A stretch of DNA of 64,000 nucleotides, from positions 124,001 to 188,000 of the forward strand of contig NZ_LZSG01000034.1 of NCBI RefSeq assembly GCF_001665395.1, in the 5' to 3' direction. The stretch comes from Mycobacterium sp. 1164966.3. GTDB lineage: Bacteria > Actinomycetota > Actinomycetes > Mycobacteriales > Mycobacteriaceae. The stretch's first letter is position 1. Every line of letters begins with the position of its first letter. Shown here piece by piece: positions 54,680 through 64,000 of the stretch. Both the position numbers and the translations under genes were made by a program. The notes beneath the pieces are model-generated. The model worked only from the letters and a program-made list of their open reading frames with translations, was not told the DNA's origin and did no database searches.

Positions 54680-55477
54680 ATGAGGTTGACGAAGACTCGG
54701 GTATTGATCACCGGGGCCAGCCGCGGGCTGGGGCGCAGCATTGCGGAGGTGGCGGCCCAACGCGGCGCGGAGGTCGCGCTTGTCGCGCGCAACCAAGAAG
54801 CTCTCGAGCTGCTCGCCAAGGAACTTGGCGGCAAGGCATATCCGACCGACCTCACCGATCCGGTAGCCGTTGGCCAGTTGGTCGAGCGGGTGGAGTCTGA
54901 CGGTCCCGTCGACGTGCTGATCAACAATGCGGGCCTGGACTGCGTTCGGCTGCTTCCCGACACCTCCGCGCAGGAGATGCGAGATCTACTGCAGGTCAAC
55001 CTGATGGCGCCGATGGAACTATGCCGCCAGCTCATGCCGTTGATGCTGCGGCGCGGACGCGGGCACATCGTCAACGTATCGTCGATGGGCGCGGTCAGCG
55101 TCAGCCCCGGGGTCACCGTTTACGCCACATCGAAGGCCGGTCTCAGCCACTTCACGGCCGGCATCCGTCAGGAACTACGCGGAAAGCCCGTCAAGACGAC
55201 TCTGGTGCAGATCGGTGCCGTCAAAACCGACATGATCGACGGCATCCGCGAATTCGGGCCGGCCAGGCGAGCGATCGAGCGCTCACAGCGGTTGCACATG
55301 CTGCCGCGCGAGGACCTGGAACCCGAAGTCGTCGCCAACGCGATTGCCGATGCGATCGAGCGGGAGCGGCGATATGTCACGCTGCCGCGCCGCATCGCGG
55401 CATCGGCGATCCTGACCGAGCTTCCCCGGAAGATGAGTGCGGCCATGCTTTTCGGCATCGACATGTCCGCCAAATGA
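54680..55477 (+). CDS. Short-chain dehydrogenase/reductase
   Basis: A 265-residue classical SDR: TGASRGLGRSIAEVAA, NNAGLDCVR, VSSMGAVS and YATSKAG (catalytic Tyr and Lys). The C-terminal part is longer and more basic than in FabG-type enzymes, like the lipid-associated acyl-CoA or ketone reductases in mycobacterial Lip-SDR operons. Starts 11 bases after the esterase. Confidence 0.85.
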   Translation: MRLTKTRVLITGASRGLGRSIAEVAAQRGAEVALVARNQEALELLAKELGGKAYPTDLTDPVAVGQLVERVESDGPVDVLINNAGLDCVRLLPDTSAQEMRDLLQVNLMAPMELCRQLMPLMLRRGRGHIVNVSSMGAVSVSPGVTVYATSKAGLSHFTAGIRQELRGKPVKTTLVQIGAVKTDMIDGIREFGPARRAIERSQRLHMLPREDLEPEVVANAIADAIERERRYVTLPRRIAASAILTELPRKMSAAMLFGIDMSAK

Positions 55478-55518
55478 CTCCGGAAACCAATTGCGACTGC
55501 TCGCGAAAAGATGGGTGA

Positions 55519-56298
<780 letters not shown>

Positions 56299-56323
56299 CG
56301 TCAGTAAGGCTCGCAGGCCTTAA

Positions 56324-56385
56324 CGCCGAGTGTGTTGTGAGGGCGAGAAATTCGCGATTTTCTCGCCCTCACAACACGTTCGGCG
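56324..56385. repeat. Long hairpin of a second family (GTGTTGTGAGGGCGAGAAA)
   Basis: Left arm 56324-56350, right arm 56358-56385; nearly perfect, with a short mismatch near the outer end. It lies between convergent genes and is unrelated in sequence to the GCGAGCAGACGC family. Probably a terminator. Confidence 0.8.
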
Positions 56386-56419
56386 ATCAACTGCGCCGGC
56401 CTTGAGTCTTCTTGGACTC

Positions 56420-57601
56420 TCAGGCGACGGCTTCATAGATCAGTCGGGTGTACTTCTGGGTGCGGTCCGACCCCGCGGCGGTAACTTGCCCCATCTTGTT
56501 CATCACGTAGGAGAACGTCATGCGACGGTCGAGATCCATGACAACCATCGAGCCGCCCCAGCCGCCCCAGAAACAGATCTTGCCATCCGGGATATCGGGC
56601 ACAGCTTCCGGTTTCGGCAATGCATAGCCGATACCCCACCGGGCCGGCATGCACAGCACCAGATCGATTCCGTCGGCCTGTTCTTCGAATATCAGGTCAA
56701 TAGTGTCCTGGCTCAGTAGGCGAACCCCATTCGCACTACCGCCCAACGAAATTGCCGACAGCGCCCGCACCAGCGAGCGCGCGTTACCGTGCCCGTTGGC
56801 TGATCCGATATCGGCGCGCCGCCAGGCGGTCGTCTGCGCCATCAACGCCGCTTCAGGCGTCGGTGCCATGATGGCGAAGGTCTTCCGCATTGGATGATCC
56901 TCGGGCACGGCGTCCAACGGTATGTCCAAGGCCGGCGGCGGAATCAGTTCGGCGATGCGGCTGTCGTCCTCGGGCCGGGCGCCGATCTGAAAGTCGGCGC
57001 CCACAGGCGTCGTGATCTCTTCGCGCACAAATTCTTTGAGAGACATGCCGGTGATGCGGCGAACGAGCTCACCCACCAAGTGGCCACTGGTTATCGCGTG
57101 ATACCCGGGCGCGGTACCGGGTTGCCACCACGGCGCCTGAGAAGCGAGCTGGGCGGTGGACTTTTCCCAGTCGTAGACATCGTCGATGGTGAACGGCATC
57201 TCCCAGCCCGACACCCCAGAGGTGTGGCTCAGCACATGGCGCACCTCGACGTCCTGTTTTCCGTTCGCGGCGAACTCCGGCCAGTACTTGGCGACGGGCG
57301 CATACGGATCGAGCCGCCCACGGTCGATCAGCATCAACGCGGCCAGCGAGGTGACGTTCTTGGTGCTGGAAAACACGTTGACGATGGTGTCCTGATTCCA
57401 CTGCCTGGTCTTGGCACGGTCGACGTACCCGCCCCACATGTCGACGACCAACTCGCCGTCGATGTCGACCGCGATGGCCGCACCGAGTTCACCGCCTGTG
57501 GTGATCTCGTCGGCAAGTGCGGCGGCCAGGTCGGCGAAGCGCCGGTCGTAGTGGCCGGCAATCACGGCGTCGACGGCCGCGTCGCAGAATTGTTGGGTCA
57601 T
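56420..57601 (-). CDS. Beta-lactamase-fold esterase (serine hydrolase)
   Basis: A 393-residue class C beta-lactamase-related hydrolase. It has the SxxK motif in VFSSTKNVTS, the Tyr of YHAITSGHL and a C-terminal GGWGGS that replaces the KTG box. Mycobacterial members are mostly esterases, not antibiotic-degrading. ATG 57601 is chosen; 17 further codons upstream look non-coding. Confidence 0.85.
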   Translation of the reverse strand: MTQQFCDAAVDAVIAGHYDRRFADLAAALADEITTGGELGAAIAVDIDGELVVDMWGGYVDRAKTRQWNQDTIVNVFSSTKNVTSLAALMLIDRGRLDPYAPVAKYWPEFAANGKQDVEVRHVLSHTSGVSGWEMPFTIDDVYDWEKSTAQLASQAPWWQPGTAPGYHAITSGHLVGELVRRITGMSLKEFVREEITTPVGADFQIGARPEDDSRIAELIPPPALDIPLDAVPEDHPMRKTFAIMAPTPEAALMAQTTAWRRADIGSANGHGNARSLVRALSAISLGGSANGVRLLSQDTIDLIFEEQADGIDLVLCMPARWGIGYALPKPEAVPDIPDGKICFWGGWGGSMVVMDLDRRMTFSYVMNKMGQVTAAGSDRTQKYTRLIYEAVA

Positions 57602-57726
57602 GGTGGTCTCCTCGCTTGTCGGTTCCTCGACTATGCGGCGCGGCCCAGCCAAAGATCATTGGTCAGATCGCGTAATTGCGTGCGGGCGCCGCAGCGCCGT
57701 TTTGTACGCATATCCGCTGATGTTGT

Positions 57727-60700
57727 GTGACGCCGTTGCGTCGCATGCTGGCTAACATGGGTGAATCTGATCCCCGCGCGGACACGCCGCCGATGAACTG
57801 GAGCGAGCTGGGCGTGAGCGAACTGCCGACCGGAACGGTGACGCTGCTGCTGGCCGACATCGAAGGATCCACCGGCCTGTGGCAAAGCCGCCCCGACGAG
57901 ATGACCGCAGCTGTGGCGCGCCTGGACGCGACGCTGACGCGGCTGGTCGATGCGCACGGCGGGGTGCGGCCGGTCGAACAAGGCGAAGGCGACAGCTTCG
58001 TCATCGCGTTCAACCGGGCCAGCGACGCAGCGGCATGCGCCTTGGCGTTGCAGCGTGCGCCGTTGGCGCCCCTTCGCCTGCGCATCGGCGTGCATACCGG
58101 CGAGATTCAGCTGCGTGATGCGGCGAATTACATCGGCCCGACCATCAATCGCGCGGCTCGGGTGCGTGACCTGGCCCACGGCGGCCAAACCGTACTGACT
58201 GCCGCAACAGAGCAGCTTGTGGTCGATCATCTGCCGCACGGAGCGTGGTTGTCCGATTTGGGAAGCCACCAACTGCGCGATCTGGCGCGCCCGGAACGCA
58301 TCCTGCAGTTGTGCCATCCTGACCTGCGCATCGACTTTCCTCCGCTGCGGTCCACGAATATCAGTGCCACACAAGCTGTTCCGGTGCCACTGACCAGCTT
58401 TGTGGGACGCGGCACCGAAATCGCGGAGCTCAGGCGGCTGCTCGGGGAGCATCGGCTGGTGACGCTGACCGGTGCGGGCGGCGTTGGCAAGACGCGCCTG
58501 GCCATCCAGCTGGCAATGAACTTCGCCGACGAGATCGGGGGTCCCCTCCACTACGTCGATCTCGCCCCAATCACCGATGCCGACCTCGTCGACGCGGCCG
58601 TCGCCCAAGCCCTGGGACTGCCCGACCAGCCGGGCCGCTCGATCGTCGACACCGTCACCGCGCGCATCGGTGACCACCACGCGCTGATCGTGCTGGACAA
58701 CTGTGAGCACCTGTTGGAAGCGGCCGCGGCGCTTGCCGTCGCACTGTTGAGCAAATGTCCCGCAGTGCGGCTGCTGGCGACCAGCCGCGAACCGCTGCAC
58801 ACCGAGGCCGAGGTGAATTGGCAAGTACCTTCGTTGGCGCTGGCCGACGAGGCCGTCGAGTTGTTCACCGACCGCGCCCGCCACGTCCGGCCCGACTTCA
58901 CGCTGACCGACAGCAATCTCGCAGCCGTGACCGAGATCTGCCGTCGCCTTGACGGCATGCCGCTGGCCATCGAGCTCGCGGCCGCCCGCATGCGCGCCTT
59001 GTCGGCAGCCGATATCCGCGACAGCCTTCACGACCGTTTCCAGCTGCTCACCGGCGGCGCTCACACGGCGGTGCGGCGCCAGCAGACCCTGCGGGCTTCG
59101 GTGGATTGGTCGCATTCCATGCTCACCGACGCCGAGAGTGTGTTGTTTCGCCGCCTGGCCGTGTTCGCCGGGGGGTTCGACCTCGATGCCGCTGTGGCGG
59201 TATGCGGTGGTGCGGGTGTGCAGCGTTATCAGGTGCTCGACCAACTGACCCTGCTCGTGGACAAATCACTGGTCCAGGCCGACGACATCGCCGATCACAC
59301 GCGATACCGCATGCTGGAAACGATTCGCGAGTACGGGCTGGAGAAGTTGTGCCAGTCCGGTGAAGCGCAGGCCGTACGCGCCCGGCACTGCGACTACTAC
59401 ACCAGGCTGGCAGCCGAGCTGGATACCCCCACCCGCAATACTTTTCGGCATTGCGCTGCCCGCGTCGAAGCCGACATCGACAACATGCGGACCGCATTCG
59501 CCTTTTGCTGCGACGACGGTGACGCTGCTGGGGCATTGCGGCTAGCGTCGTCGCTGCAGCCGGTCTGGCAAGGACGCGGACGGTTGCGAGAAGGGTTGAG
59601 CTGGTTCGAATCGGTCCTCGATCACGATGGATTCGACCCGGACGCCATGGACCCGCCGATTTATGCAGGCGCGATAGCTGACAAAGCGGTCTTGGATTCC
59701 CTTATCGCAGCGATCGACAGCCTGGCGATGGCTGAGCAGGCTGTCGAAATCGCGCGCGAACTCGGCGACCCGGCACTGCTGGCCCGAACACTCACCGCCT
59801 GCGGATGCATCGCCGGGCTTGATTTCGACACGGCCGCACCCTATTTCGCTGAAGCAATGGAACTGTGCCGAACGACCGGCGACGATTGGCGACTCAGCCA
59901 GATACTCGGCCGGCAAGCCTATCTCGCTGCCATGGCCGGTGATCCGTTCGCTGCCTGCGCCCTCGGCAATGAGGGCGCCGACGTTGCCGATGCCCTTGGC
60001 GACTGGCTCAACCTGCATTTGTGTCGCTGGAGCATTGGCATGGCCCAGATGATGCGCGCGGATCTGGACAGTGCCATTCACACGTTCCGCGAGGTAATCA
60101 CCGACTGCGAGTCCGACAGCGACGTCCTCGGCATGATGTTATGCCTGATCAGCCAAGGGTCGTGCCTGGCGTATAAAGGTGAGGTTGCCGGAGCGAAAAG
60201 CGTCGGCCGTTCGGCGATAAAGGCGGGAGCAGAACTCGACGTCGTCTTGGAACTTGCCTCCGCGACTGTGATAGCTTTCGCCGCCGTGGCCGACGGTGAT
60301 ATCGCCACCGCAGGCGAGGTCGCTACGAAAATCTGGGAGCATCCTGGTGTCCACCGTGGCAGCGTGGCAATCCATGCAATCGCCCTGTGCGCCCATGCCG
60401 TCGGCGACCTGACCAAAGCGCGAGAACTTGCTGACGAAGCGGTCACCACTCTGGCCGGCTGGCACAAAATGCTTGCCCTGAGCATTCGCGCGTACATCGC
60501 GGCGGACGGGGGCGACAATGATCAGGCCCGGCGCGATGCCCACCAGGCGCTGGCAATCGCCACCGACACTCAAGGCCGTCTGTCGCTGCCCGCGATTCTG
60601 GAATGTCTGGCGCGCCTCGCGGTGAACGCCGGTACTCACGCCGACGCGGCCCGGCTTCTCGGAGCCGCAGATGCCATTCGCCGCCGCACCAATGAGATCC

Positions 60701-61065
60701 GCTTCCCTCTCCACCAAGACGCCTACGAGAATACGATCGAAGCCTGTCGCGAAGAGCTCGGAGACGACTTCCCGACCAAATGGGCCGAGGGCGCGGCGCT
60801 GTCGACAGATGACGCCATTACCTATGCGCTGCGCGGCCGCGGCGAACGTAAACGGCCCGCCACTGGCTGGGCGTCCTTGACCCCGACCGAACTCGATGTG
60901 GCGCGTCTGGTCAGCGAGGGACTGGCGAACAAGGACATCGCCGAACGACTGTTCGTCTCACCACGGACGGTCCAGGCACATCTCACTCACGTGTACACCA
61001 AATTGGGTTTCACGTCCCGCGTGCAACTCGCGCAAGAAGCTGTACGCCGCAACGGTCTTCCCTAG
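57727..61065 (+). CDS. Cyclase-ATPase-TPR-LuxR giant regulator
   Basis: A 1,112-residue regulator of the Rv0386/Rv2488c/Rv1358 type. Residues about 35-195 are a class III cyclase domain, 220-480 an NB-ARC-like STAND ATPase (P-loop LTGAGGVGKTRL), 560-1030 TPR-like helices, and the last 65 a LuxR helix-turn-helix (LTPTELDVARLVSEGLANKD, SPRTVQAHLTHVYTKLGF). Metal ligands D44 and D89 and catalytic N141 and R145 remain, but the purine-specifying Lys/Asp are Q85/N134, the change known from Rv0386. GTG 57727 is the start used; ATG 57757 is possible. Confidence 0.9.
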   Translation: MTPLRRMLANMGESDPRADTPPMNWSELGVSELPTGTVTLLLADIEGSTGLWQSRPDEMTAAVARLDATLTRLVDAHGGVRPVEQGEGDSFVIAFNRASDAAACALALQRAPLAPLRLRIGVHTGEIQLRDAANYIGPTINRAARVRDLAHGGQTVLTAATEQLVVDHLPHGAWLSDLGSHQLRDLARPERILQLCHPDLRIDFPPLRSTNISATQAVPVPLTSFVGRGTEIAELRRLLGEHRLVTLTGAGGVGKTRLAIQLAMNFADEIGGPLHYVDLAPITDADLVDAAVAQALGLPDQPGRSIVDTVTARIGDHHALIVLDNCEHLLEAAAALAVALLSKCPAVRLLATSREPLHTEAEVNWQVPSLALADEAVELFTDRARHVRPDFTLTDSNLAAVTEICRRLDGMPLAIELAAARMRALSAADIRDSLHDRFQLLTGGAHTAVRRQQTLRASVDWSHSMLTDAESVLFRRLAVFAGGFDLDAAVAVCGGAGVQRYQVLDQLTLLVDKSLVQADDIADHTRYRMLETIREYGLEKLCQSGEAQAVRARHCDYYTRLAAELDTPTRNTFRHCAARVEADIDNMRTAFAFCCDDGDAAGALRLASSLQPVWQGRGRLREGLSWFESVLDHDGFDPDAMDPPIYAGAIADKAVLDSLIAAIDSLAMAEQAVEIARELGDPALLARTLTACGCIAGLDFDTAAPYFAEAMELCRTTGDDWRLSQILGRQAYLAAMAGDPFAACALGNEGADVADALGDWLNLHLCRWSIGMAQMMRADLDSAIHTFREVITDCESDSDVLGMMLCLISQGSCLAYKGEVAGAKSVGRSAIKAGAELDVVLELASATVIAFAAVADGDIATAGEVATKIWEHPGVHRGSVAIHAIALCAHAVGDLTKARELADEAVTTLAGWHKMLALSIRAYIAADGGDNDQARRDAHQALAIATDTQGRLSLPAILECLARLAVNAGTHADAARLLGAADAIRRRTNEIRFPLHQDAYENTIEACREELGDDFPTKWAEGAALSTDDAITYALRGRGERKRPATGWASLTPTELDVARLVSEGLANKDIAERLFVSPRTVQAHLTHVYTKLGFTSRVQLAQEAVRRNGLP

Positions 61066-61148
61066 TCGGCTCCCGTGAAATATATGAATTATATGAGTGC
61101 GGTTACGGGCTGGTTACCGTCCGCGTTTTTAGCTTGCCATCACTTAGG

Positions 61149-61181
61149 CGGCGTTGTTTTCTTGCGACATGCGCAACGCCG
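61149..61181. terminator. Inverted repeat after the LuxR gene
   Basis: CGGCGTTG (61149-61156) and CAACGCCG (61174-61181) form an 8-base stem about 85 bases after the LuxR gene stop. No T tract follows, as is usual for mycobacterial terminators. The rest of the 250-base gap shows nothing else that I can name. Confidence 0.35.
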
Positions 61182-61316
61182 TCTTGCCGGTGGATGAACG
61201 GATGATGGCGCCCACTTGGCTCACCACTGTCACGCATTGAGTGGTGTGCGGTTATGAAGGGCGCCAAAGCCATTGAGCCGGGCCGGTAGCCCGGTGGTCA
61301 CTCGGAGGTAGACGAA

Positions 61317-62204
61317 ATGGATTTCGGAGCGCTACCACCCGAGATCAACTCCGCCCGAATGTATTCGGGCTCCGGGTCAGAGCCACTGCTGGCGGCAGCG
61401 GCTGCCTGGGACAAACTGGCCGACGAGTTGTACAGCACCGCAAGCGATTTCAGTTCTATCATCGTGGCATTGGCCGACGACGACTGGCGGGGCGATGCAG
61501 CCGACGCGATGATTGCCGCCGTGACGCCCTACCTTCGCTGGTTGACGAATACCGCCGAACAGGCCGAGGCTATCGCGAGCCGGGCCAGGGCCGCCGCGAG
61601 CGCATTCGAGAACGCCTTCGCCGCAACGATCCCGCCGGCCGTGATCCAAGCCAACCGCGCGCGGCTGACGTCGCTGGCCGCCGCAAACGTAGTCAACCTG
61701 GACACGCCGGCGATCACCTCGCTGGAGGCTGACTATGGCGAAATGTGGGCCCAGGATGCATCCGCGATGTATCGCTACGCCGGAGCGTCGTCGGCTGCCG
61801 CGAACTTGACACCGCTGGCGTCGCCGACGCTCAATGACGATCTCGCCGGGTCGATAGGCGCCGACGCCGGCATACCGGACATGCTGGCCCAGGCGATGGC
61901 CGCGGTGCCGCGTGCGCTGCGAAGTCTCGGTCAGCCGGCGCAACCGGCATCGGCTACCGCGGCGATGACCATCATGCTGCGGCTCAGACCCTTTCCGTCG
62001 CCGGTGAACGCCTTTGCCGCGGCGATCAGCTCGCCCGTGAGCATGACCTCCTCGGGCATCTCGGCTCTGGCGCCGACGAAGAATCCGGGTAGGCCGGAGA
62101 TGACGGTGTCGGCGGCTTTCGGTCGCGGTGTGTTGGTCGGCAGGTTGGCAGTGCCGCGCAGTTGGGGTGAGATCGCGGTTGGTGGCTTGAGGTCTATTGC
62201 CTGA
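61317..62204 (+). CDS. PPE-family protein, short form
   Basis: A 295-residue PPE protein, exported by an ESX type VII system with a PE partner. The N-terminal domain (about 1-175) begins MDFGALPPEINSARMYSG, has the WxG turn DDWRGDAADAM and the conserved helical hairpin. The C-terminal part retains a PPE-SVP-like GRLAVPRSWGE but the middle is about 100 residues shorter than usual. GGAGGT precedes the ATG. No PE gene is adjacent, so its partner is encoded elsewhere. Confidence 0.93.
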   Translation: MDFGALPPEINSARMYSGSGSEPLLAAAAAWDKLADELYSTASDFSSIIVALADDDWRGDAADAMIAAVTPYLRWLTNTAEQAEAIASRARAAASAFENAFAATIPPAVIQANRARLTSLAAANVVNLDTPAITSLEADYGEMWAQDASAMYRYAGASSAAANLTPLASPTLNDDLAGSIGADAGIPDMLAQAMAAVPRALRSLGQPAQPASATAAMTIMLRLRPFPSPVNAFAAAISSPVSMTSSGISALAPTKNPGRPEMTVSAAFGRGVLVGRLAVPRSWGEIAVGGLRSIA

Positions 62205-62213
62205 CGACGCGAT

Positions 62214-62978
62214 TCAATTCGCGCGGGCGGCCATCCAGTCGCTGAAACGGGTCGGGTAGATGGTCACGTCTTCGCCTTCTTCGCCTTCCAGGGGGACGAT
62301 GGTGCGGTCGTCGAGCACCGCACCGTAATAGCGGGCCGCCGGATCGGTCACCACCCGACGCGCGTCGCCGGTGGCGGCAAACCGGTTCCGGATGAAGTCG
62401 TCCATGCCGAGCTTTTCCGGGCCGGCGATATTGAGGATCCCGTTGACCGGTTCGCCAGTCGCTGCACGTGTTACCGCCGTTGCGACGTCTGCGGCGGCAA
62501 TCGGCTGGAACGCTCCGTTCGGTGCACGTACCGTGTCACCGTCGGTCATCGAATCGGCGATTCCGTCAACGAATTCGAAGAATTGAGTCGCGCGCACGAT
62601 CGAGTACGGGGCTCCGGACTCGACGATCAGTTTCTCCTGGGCAACCTTTGCTCGCATGTAGCCGCTTTCGCTTGCCCGGTCGGCCCCCACGATCGACAGT
62701 GCCACGTGGTGCCGTACGCCGGCCGCGCGCTCCGCCTCGAGCAGGTTGCGGGTTGAGGTGGTGAAGAAGTGCAACACTTCGTCATCAGCCCAGGACGGCG
62801 AGTTCGACACGTCGATCACCGTGTGTGCACCGTTGAGCGCTTCGGCAACACCTTCGCCCGTGAGTGCGTCGACACCCGACCGAGGGGAGGCGGAGACGGC
62901 CTCGTGGCCCGACTCGGCAAGCTGGGCGATGACCTGCGAACCGATCAGCCCACTGCCGCCGATGACTACGAACTTCAT
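62214..62978 (-). CDS. NAD(P)-binding protein, atypical SDR (NmrA-like)
   Basis: A 254-residue atypical SDR: FVVIGGSGLIGSQVIAQL at the N-terminus for NAD(P), VIDVSNSPSWAD, and SESGYMRAKVAQEKL for the YxxxK site. Usually a quinone or isoflavone-reductase-like enzyme or redox sensor. Convergent with the PPE gene, nine bases apart. Confidence 0.85.
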   Translation of the reverse strand: MKFVVIGGSGLIGSQVIAQLAESGHEAVSASPRSGVDALTGEGVAEALNGAHTVIDVSNSPSWADDEVLHFFTTSTRNLLEAERAAGVRHHVALSIVGADRASESGYMRAKVAQEKLIVESGAPYSIVRATQFFEFVDGIADSMTDGDTVRAPNGAFQPIAAADVATAVTRAATGEPVNGILNIAGPEKLGMDDFIRNRFAATGDARRVVTDPAARYYGAVLDDRTIVPLEGEEGEDVTIYPTRFSDWMAARAN

Positions 62979-63128
62979 GATCAGGCCCCTTCAGGTATCA
63001 GCTGTTGGCTGATTCAGCATCGCACTACCCATCGGACTGTCTAAGCGTTGCCCCAAAGTTGTTGTGTCGCCGCTCGCGCTTAAATCAACTGCTTGACTTA
63101 ACCGTGGTGTCGCCGATTAACTCGTCGT

Positions 63129-63938
63129 GTGGTCAACGAACTTGCCGGCAAGGTCGCGATCGTCACCGGTGGCGCTTCGGGTATCGGGCGTGGCACCGTG
63201 GAGCGCTTTGTGGCCGAGGGCGCGCGGGTGGTGATCGCCGATGTCGAAACCGACCGCGGTCAGGCTCTGGCCGAGGCGCTGGGCAACGACGCCTTCTTCG
63301 TCCGGACAGATGTCTCCGACCCCGAGCAGGTGGGCGCGCTGGTGCCCGCTGCCGTCGAGAAATTCGACGGGCTGCACGTGATGGTGAACAACGCCGGGAT
63401 TTCGGGCACCATGCACCGCCGCTTCTTCGAGGATGACCTTGCCGATTTTCACCGCATCATGGCGGTCAACGTCCTCGGCGTGATGGTCGGGACGCGAGAT
63501 GCCGCGCGGCACATGGCCGCCCACGGCGGTGGATCGATCATCAACATGACCTCGATCGGCGGAATCCAGGCCGGTGGCGGGGTGATGACTTATCGCGCGT
63601 CGAAATCGGCGGTCATCCAGTTCACCAAGTGCGCGGCAATCGAGTTGGCGTATCACGAGATTCGGGTCAACGCCATCGCGCCGGGCAATATCCCCACGCC
63701 GTTGCTGGCGACGTCGGCGAGCAACGTTGATCCTGCCGAACTCGAACGGTACGAGGCGAACATTCGCCAAACCATGCGCGACGACCGCCCGCTGAAGCGC
63801 GAGGGCACGCCCGAGGACATCGCGGAGGCCGCACTGTATTTCGCCAGCGAGCGTTCGCGTTATGTCACGGGCACCGTGCTACCGGTGGATGGTGGGACGG
63901 TGGCGGGCAAGGTGATTCGGTCCAGGCGCAAGGAATAA
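63129..63938 (+). CDS. Short-chain dehydrogenase/reductase
   Basis: A 269-residue classical SDR from GTG 63129: TGGASGIGRGTVERFV, NNAGISGTMH, MTSIGGIQ, YRASKSA and a final VLPVDGGTVAG. The AEAALYFASERSRYVTG segment is typical of glucose/alcohol dehydrogenase-type members. Substrate unknown. Followed only by 62 bases of window. Confidence 0.87.
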   Translation: MVNELAGKVAIVTGGASGIGRGTVERFVAEGARVVIADVETDRGQALAEALGNDAFFVRTDVSDPEQVGALVPAAVEKFDGLHVMVNNAGISGTMHRRFFEDDLADFHRIMAVNVLGVMVGTRDAARHMAAHGGGSIINMTSIGGIQAGGGVMTYRASKSAVIQFTKCAAIELAYHEIRVNAIAPGNIPTPLLATSASNVDPAELERYEANIRQTMRDDRPLKREGTPEDIAEAALYFASERSRYVTGTVLPVDGGTVAGKVIRSRRKE

Positions 63939-64000
63939 GCGTTGGCGGCCTGGCGCCGAACGTGCGCTCACTGCGAATCTTTCGATTTTTCCGCACTGGT

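Noticed and set aside
57631..59244. 537-codon open frame on the minus strand
   Set aside because: Antisense to the cyclase-ATPase regulator and of the same low-information composition.
63950..64000. Possible left arm of another terminator hairpin at the window end
   Set aside because: The sequence after the last gene has no partner arm inside the window, so no hairpin can be shown.

Overview
The window looks like chromosome from a nontuberculous Mycobacterium. The signs are a PPE-family gene, two wax-ester-synthase/DGAT genes, several class III nucleotidyl cyclases, three F420/flavin-type luciferase-like oxidoreductases, a Ddn-type deazaflavin nitroreductase relic, many acyl-CoA ligases and dehydrogenases, GC-rich coding sequence and frequent GTG starts. 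No complete rRNA or tRNA gene and no transposase was seen.

Region 1 (1 to about 11,640) is accessory and decayed. It holds a tyrosine integrase broken by a frameshift and cut by the window edge, an XRE-type regulator with a perfect palindrome in its divergent promoter region, a truncated P27-type terminase small subunit fused onto a decapitated hydrolase-cyclase gene, a membrane adenylate cyclase, a one-base-frameshifted nitroreductase, small membrane proteins, a Ser/Thr kinase with an Mce-associated-like extracellular domain, and a second terminase-small-subunit-like mini-operon. It ends at the 3' half of a tRNA-Phe, which I read as the attachment-site scar of an integrated element.

Region 2 (11,655-19,200) carries a PPDK-like protein without its PEP-binding barrel, coupled to a winged-helix protein, then an NTF2-like protein, an FAD monooxygenase, a SHOCT protein, a luciferase-like oxidoreductase, a VanX-like dipeptidase and a methyltransferase.

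Region 3 (19,209-45,125) is the heart of the window: a large catabolic locus. The first half has an amidase, a two-subunit B12-dependent acyl-CoA mutase, CoA transferase, acyl-CoA ligase, paired acyl-CoA dehydrogenases, enoyl-CoA hydratase, thiolase, and a MeaB-type mutase chaperone. The second half is an eight-gene, translationally coupled operon opposite an IclR regulator: MhpC-like hydrolase, MhpA-like hydroxylase, MhpB-like extradiol dioxygenase, a KstD-like dehydrogenase, a luciferase-like monooxygenase, an SDR, a cyclase-family hydrolase and a further hydrolase. My reading is that an alicyclic or terpenoid/steroid-like ring is aromatised by KstD-like enzymes, hydroxylated and meta-cleaved, and that the acyl-CoA products go through beta-oxidation and a carbon-skeleton rearrangement. 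Two copies of one palindromic operator tie two divergent promoters of the first half together.

Region 4 (45,290-56,300) continues with lipid genes (two WS/DGATs, two acyl-CoA ligases, a third KstD-like enzyme, an HSL-family esterase, two SDRs). Region 5 (56,420-64,000) has a beta-lactamase-fold esterase, a giant cyclase-ATPase-LuxR regulator, a short PPE protein, an NAD(P)-binding protein and an SDR. A family of near-identical long hairpins (arms beginning GCGAGCAGACGCAAAA) sits at gene ends throughout regions 2 to 4.
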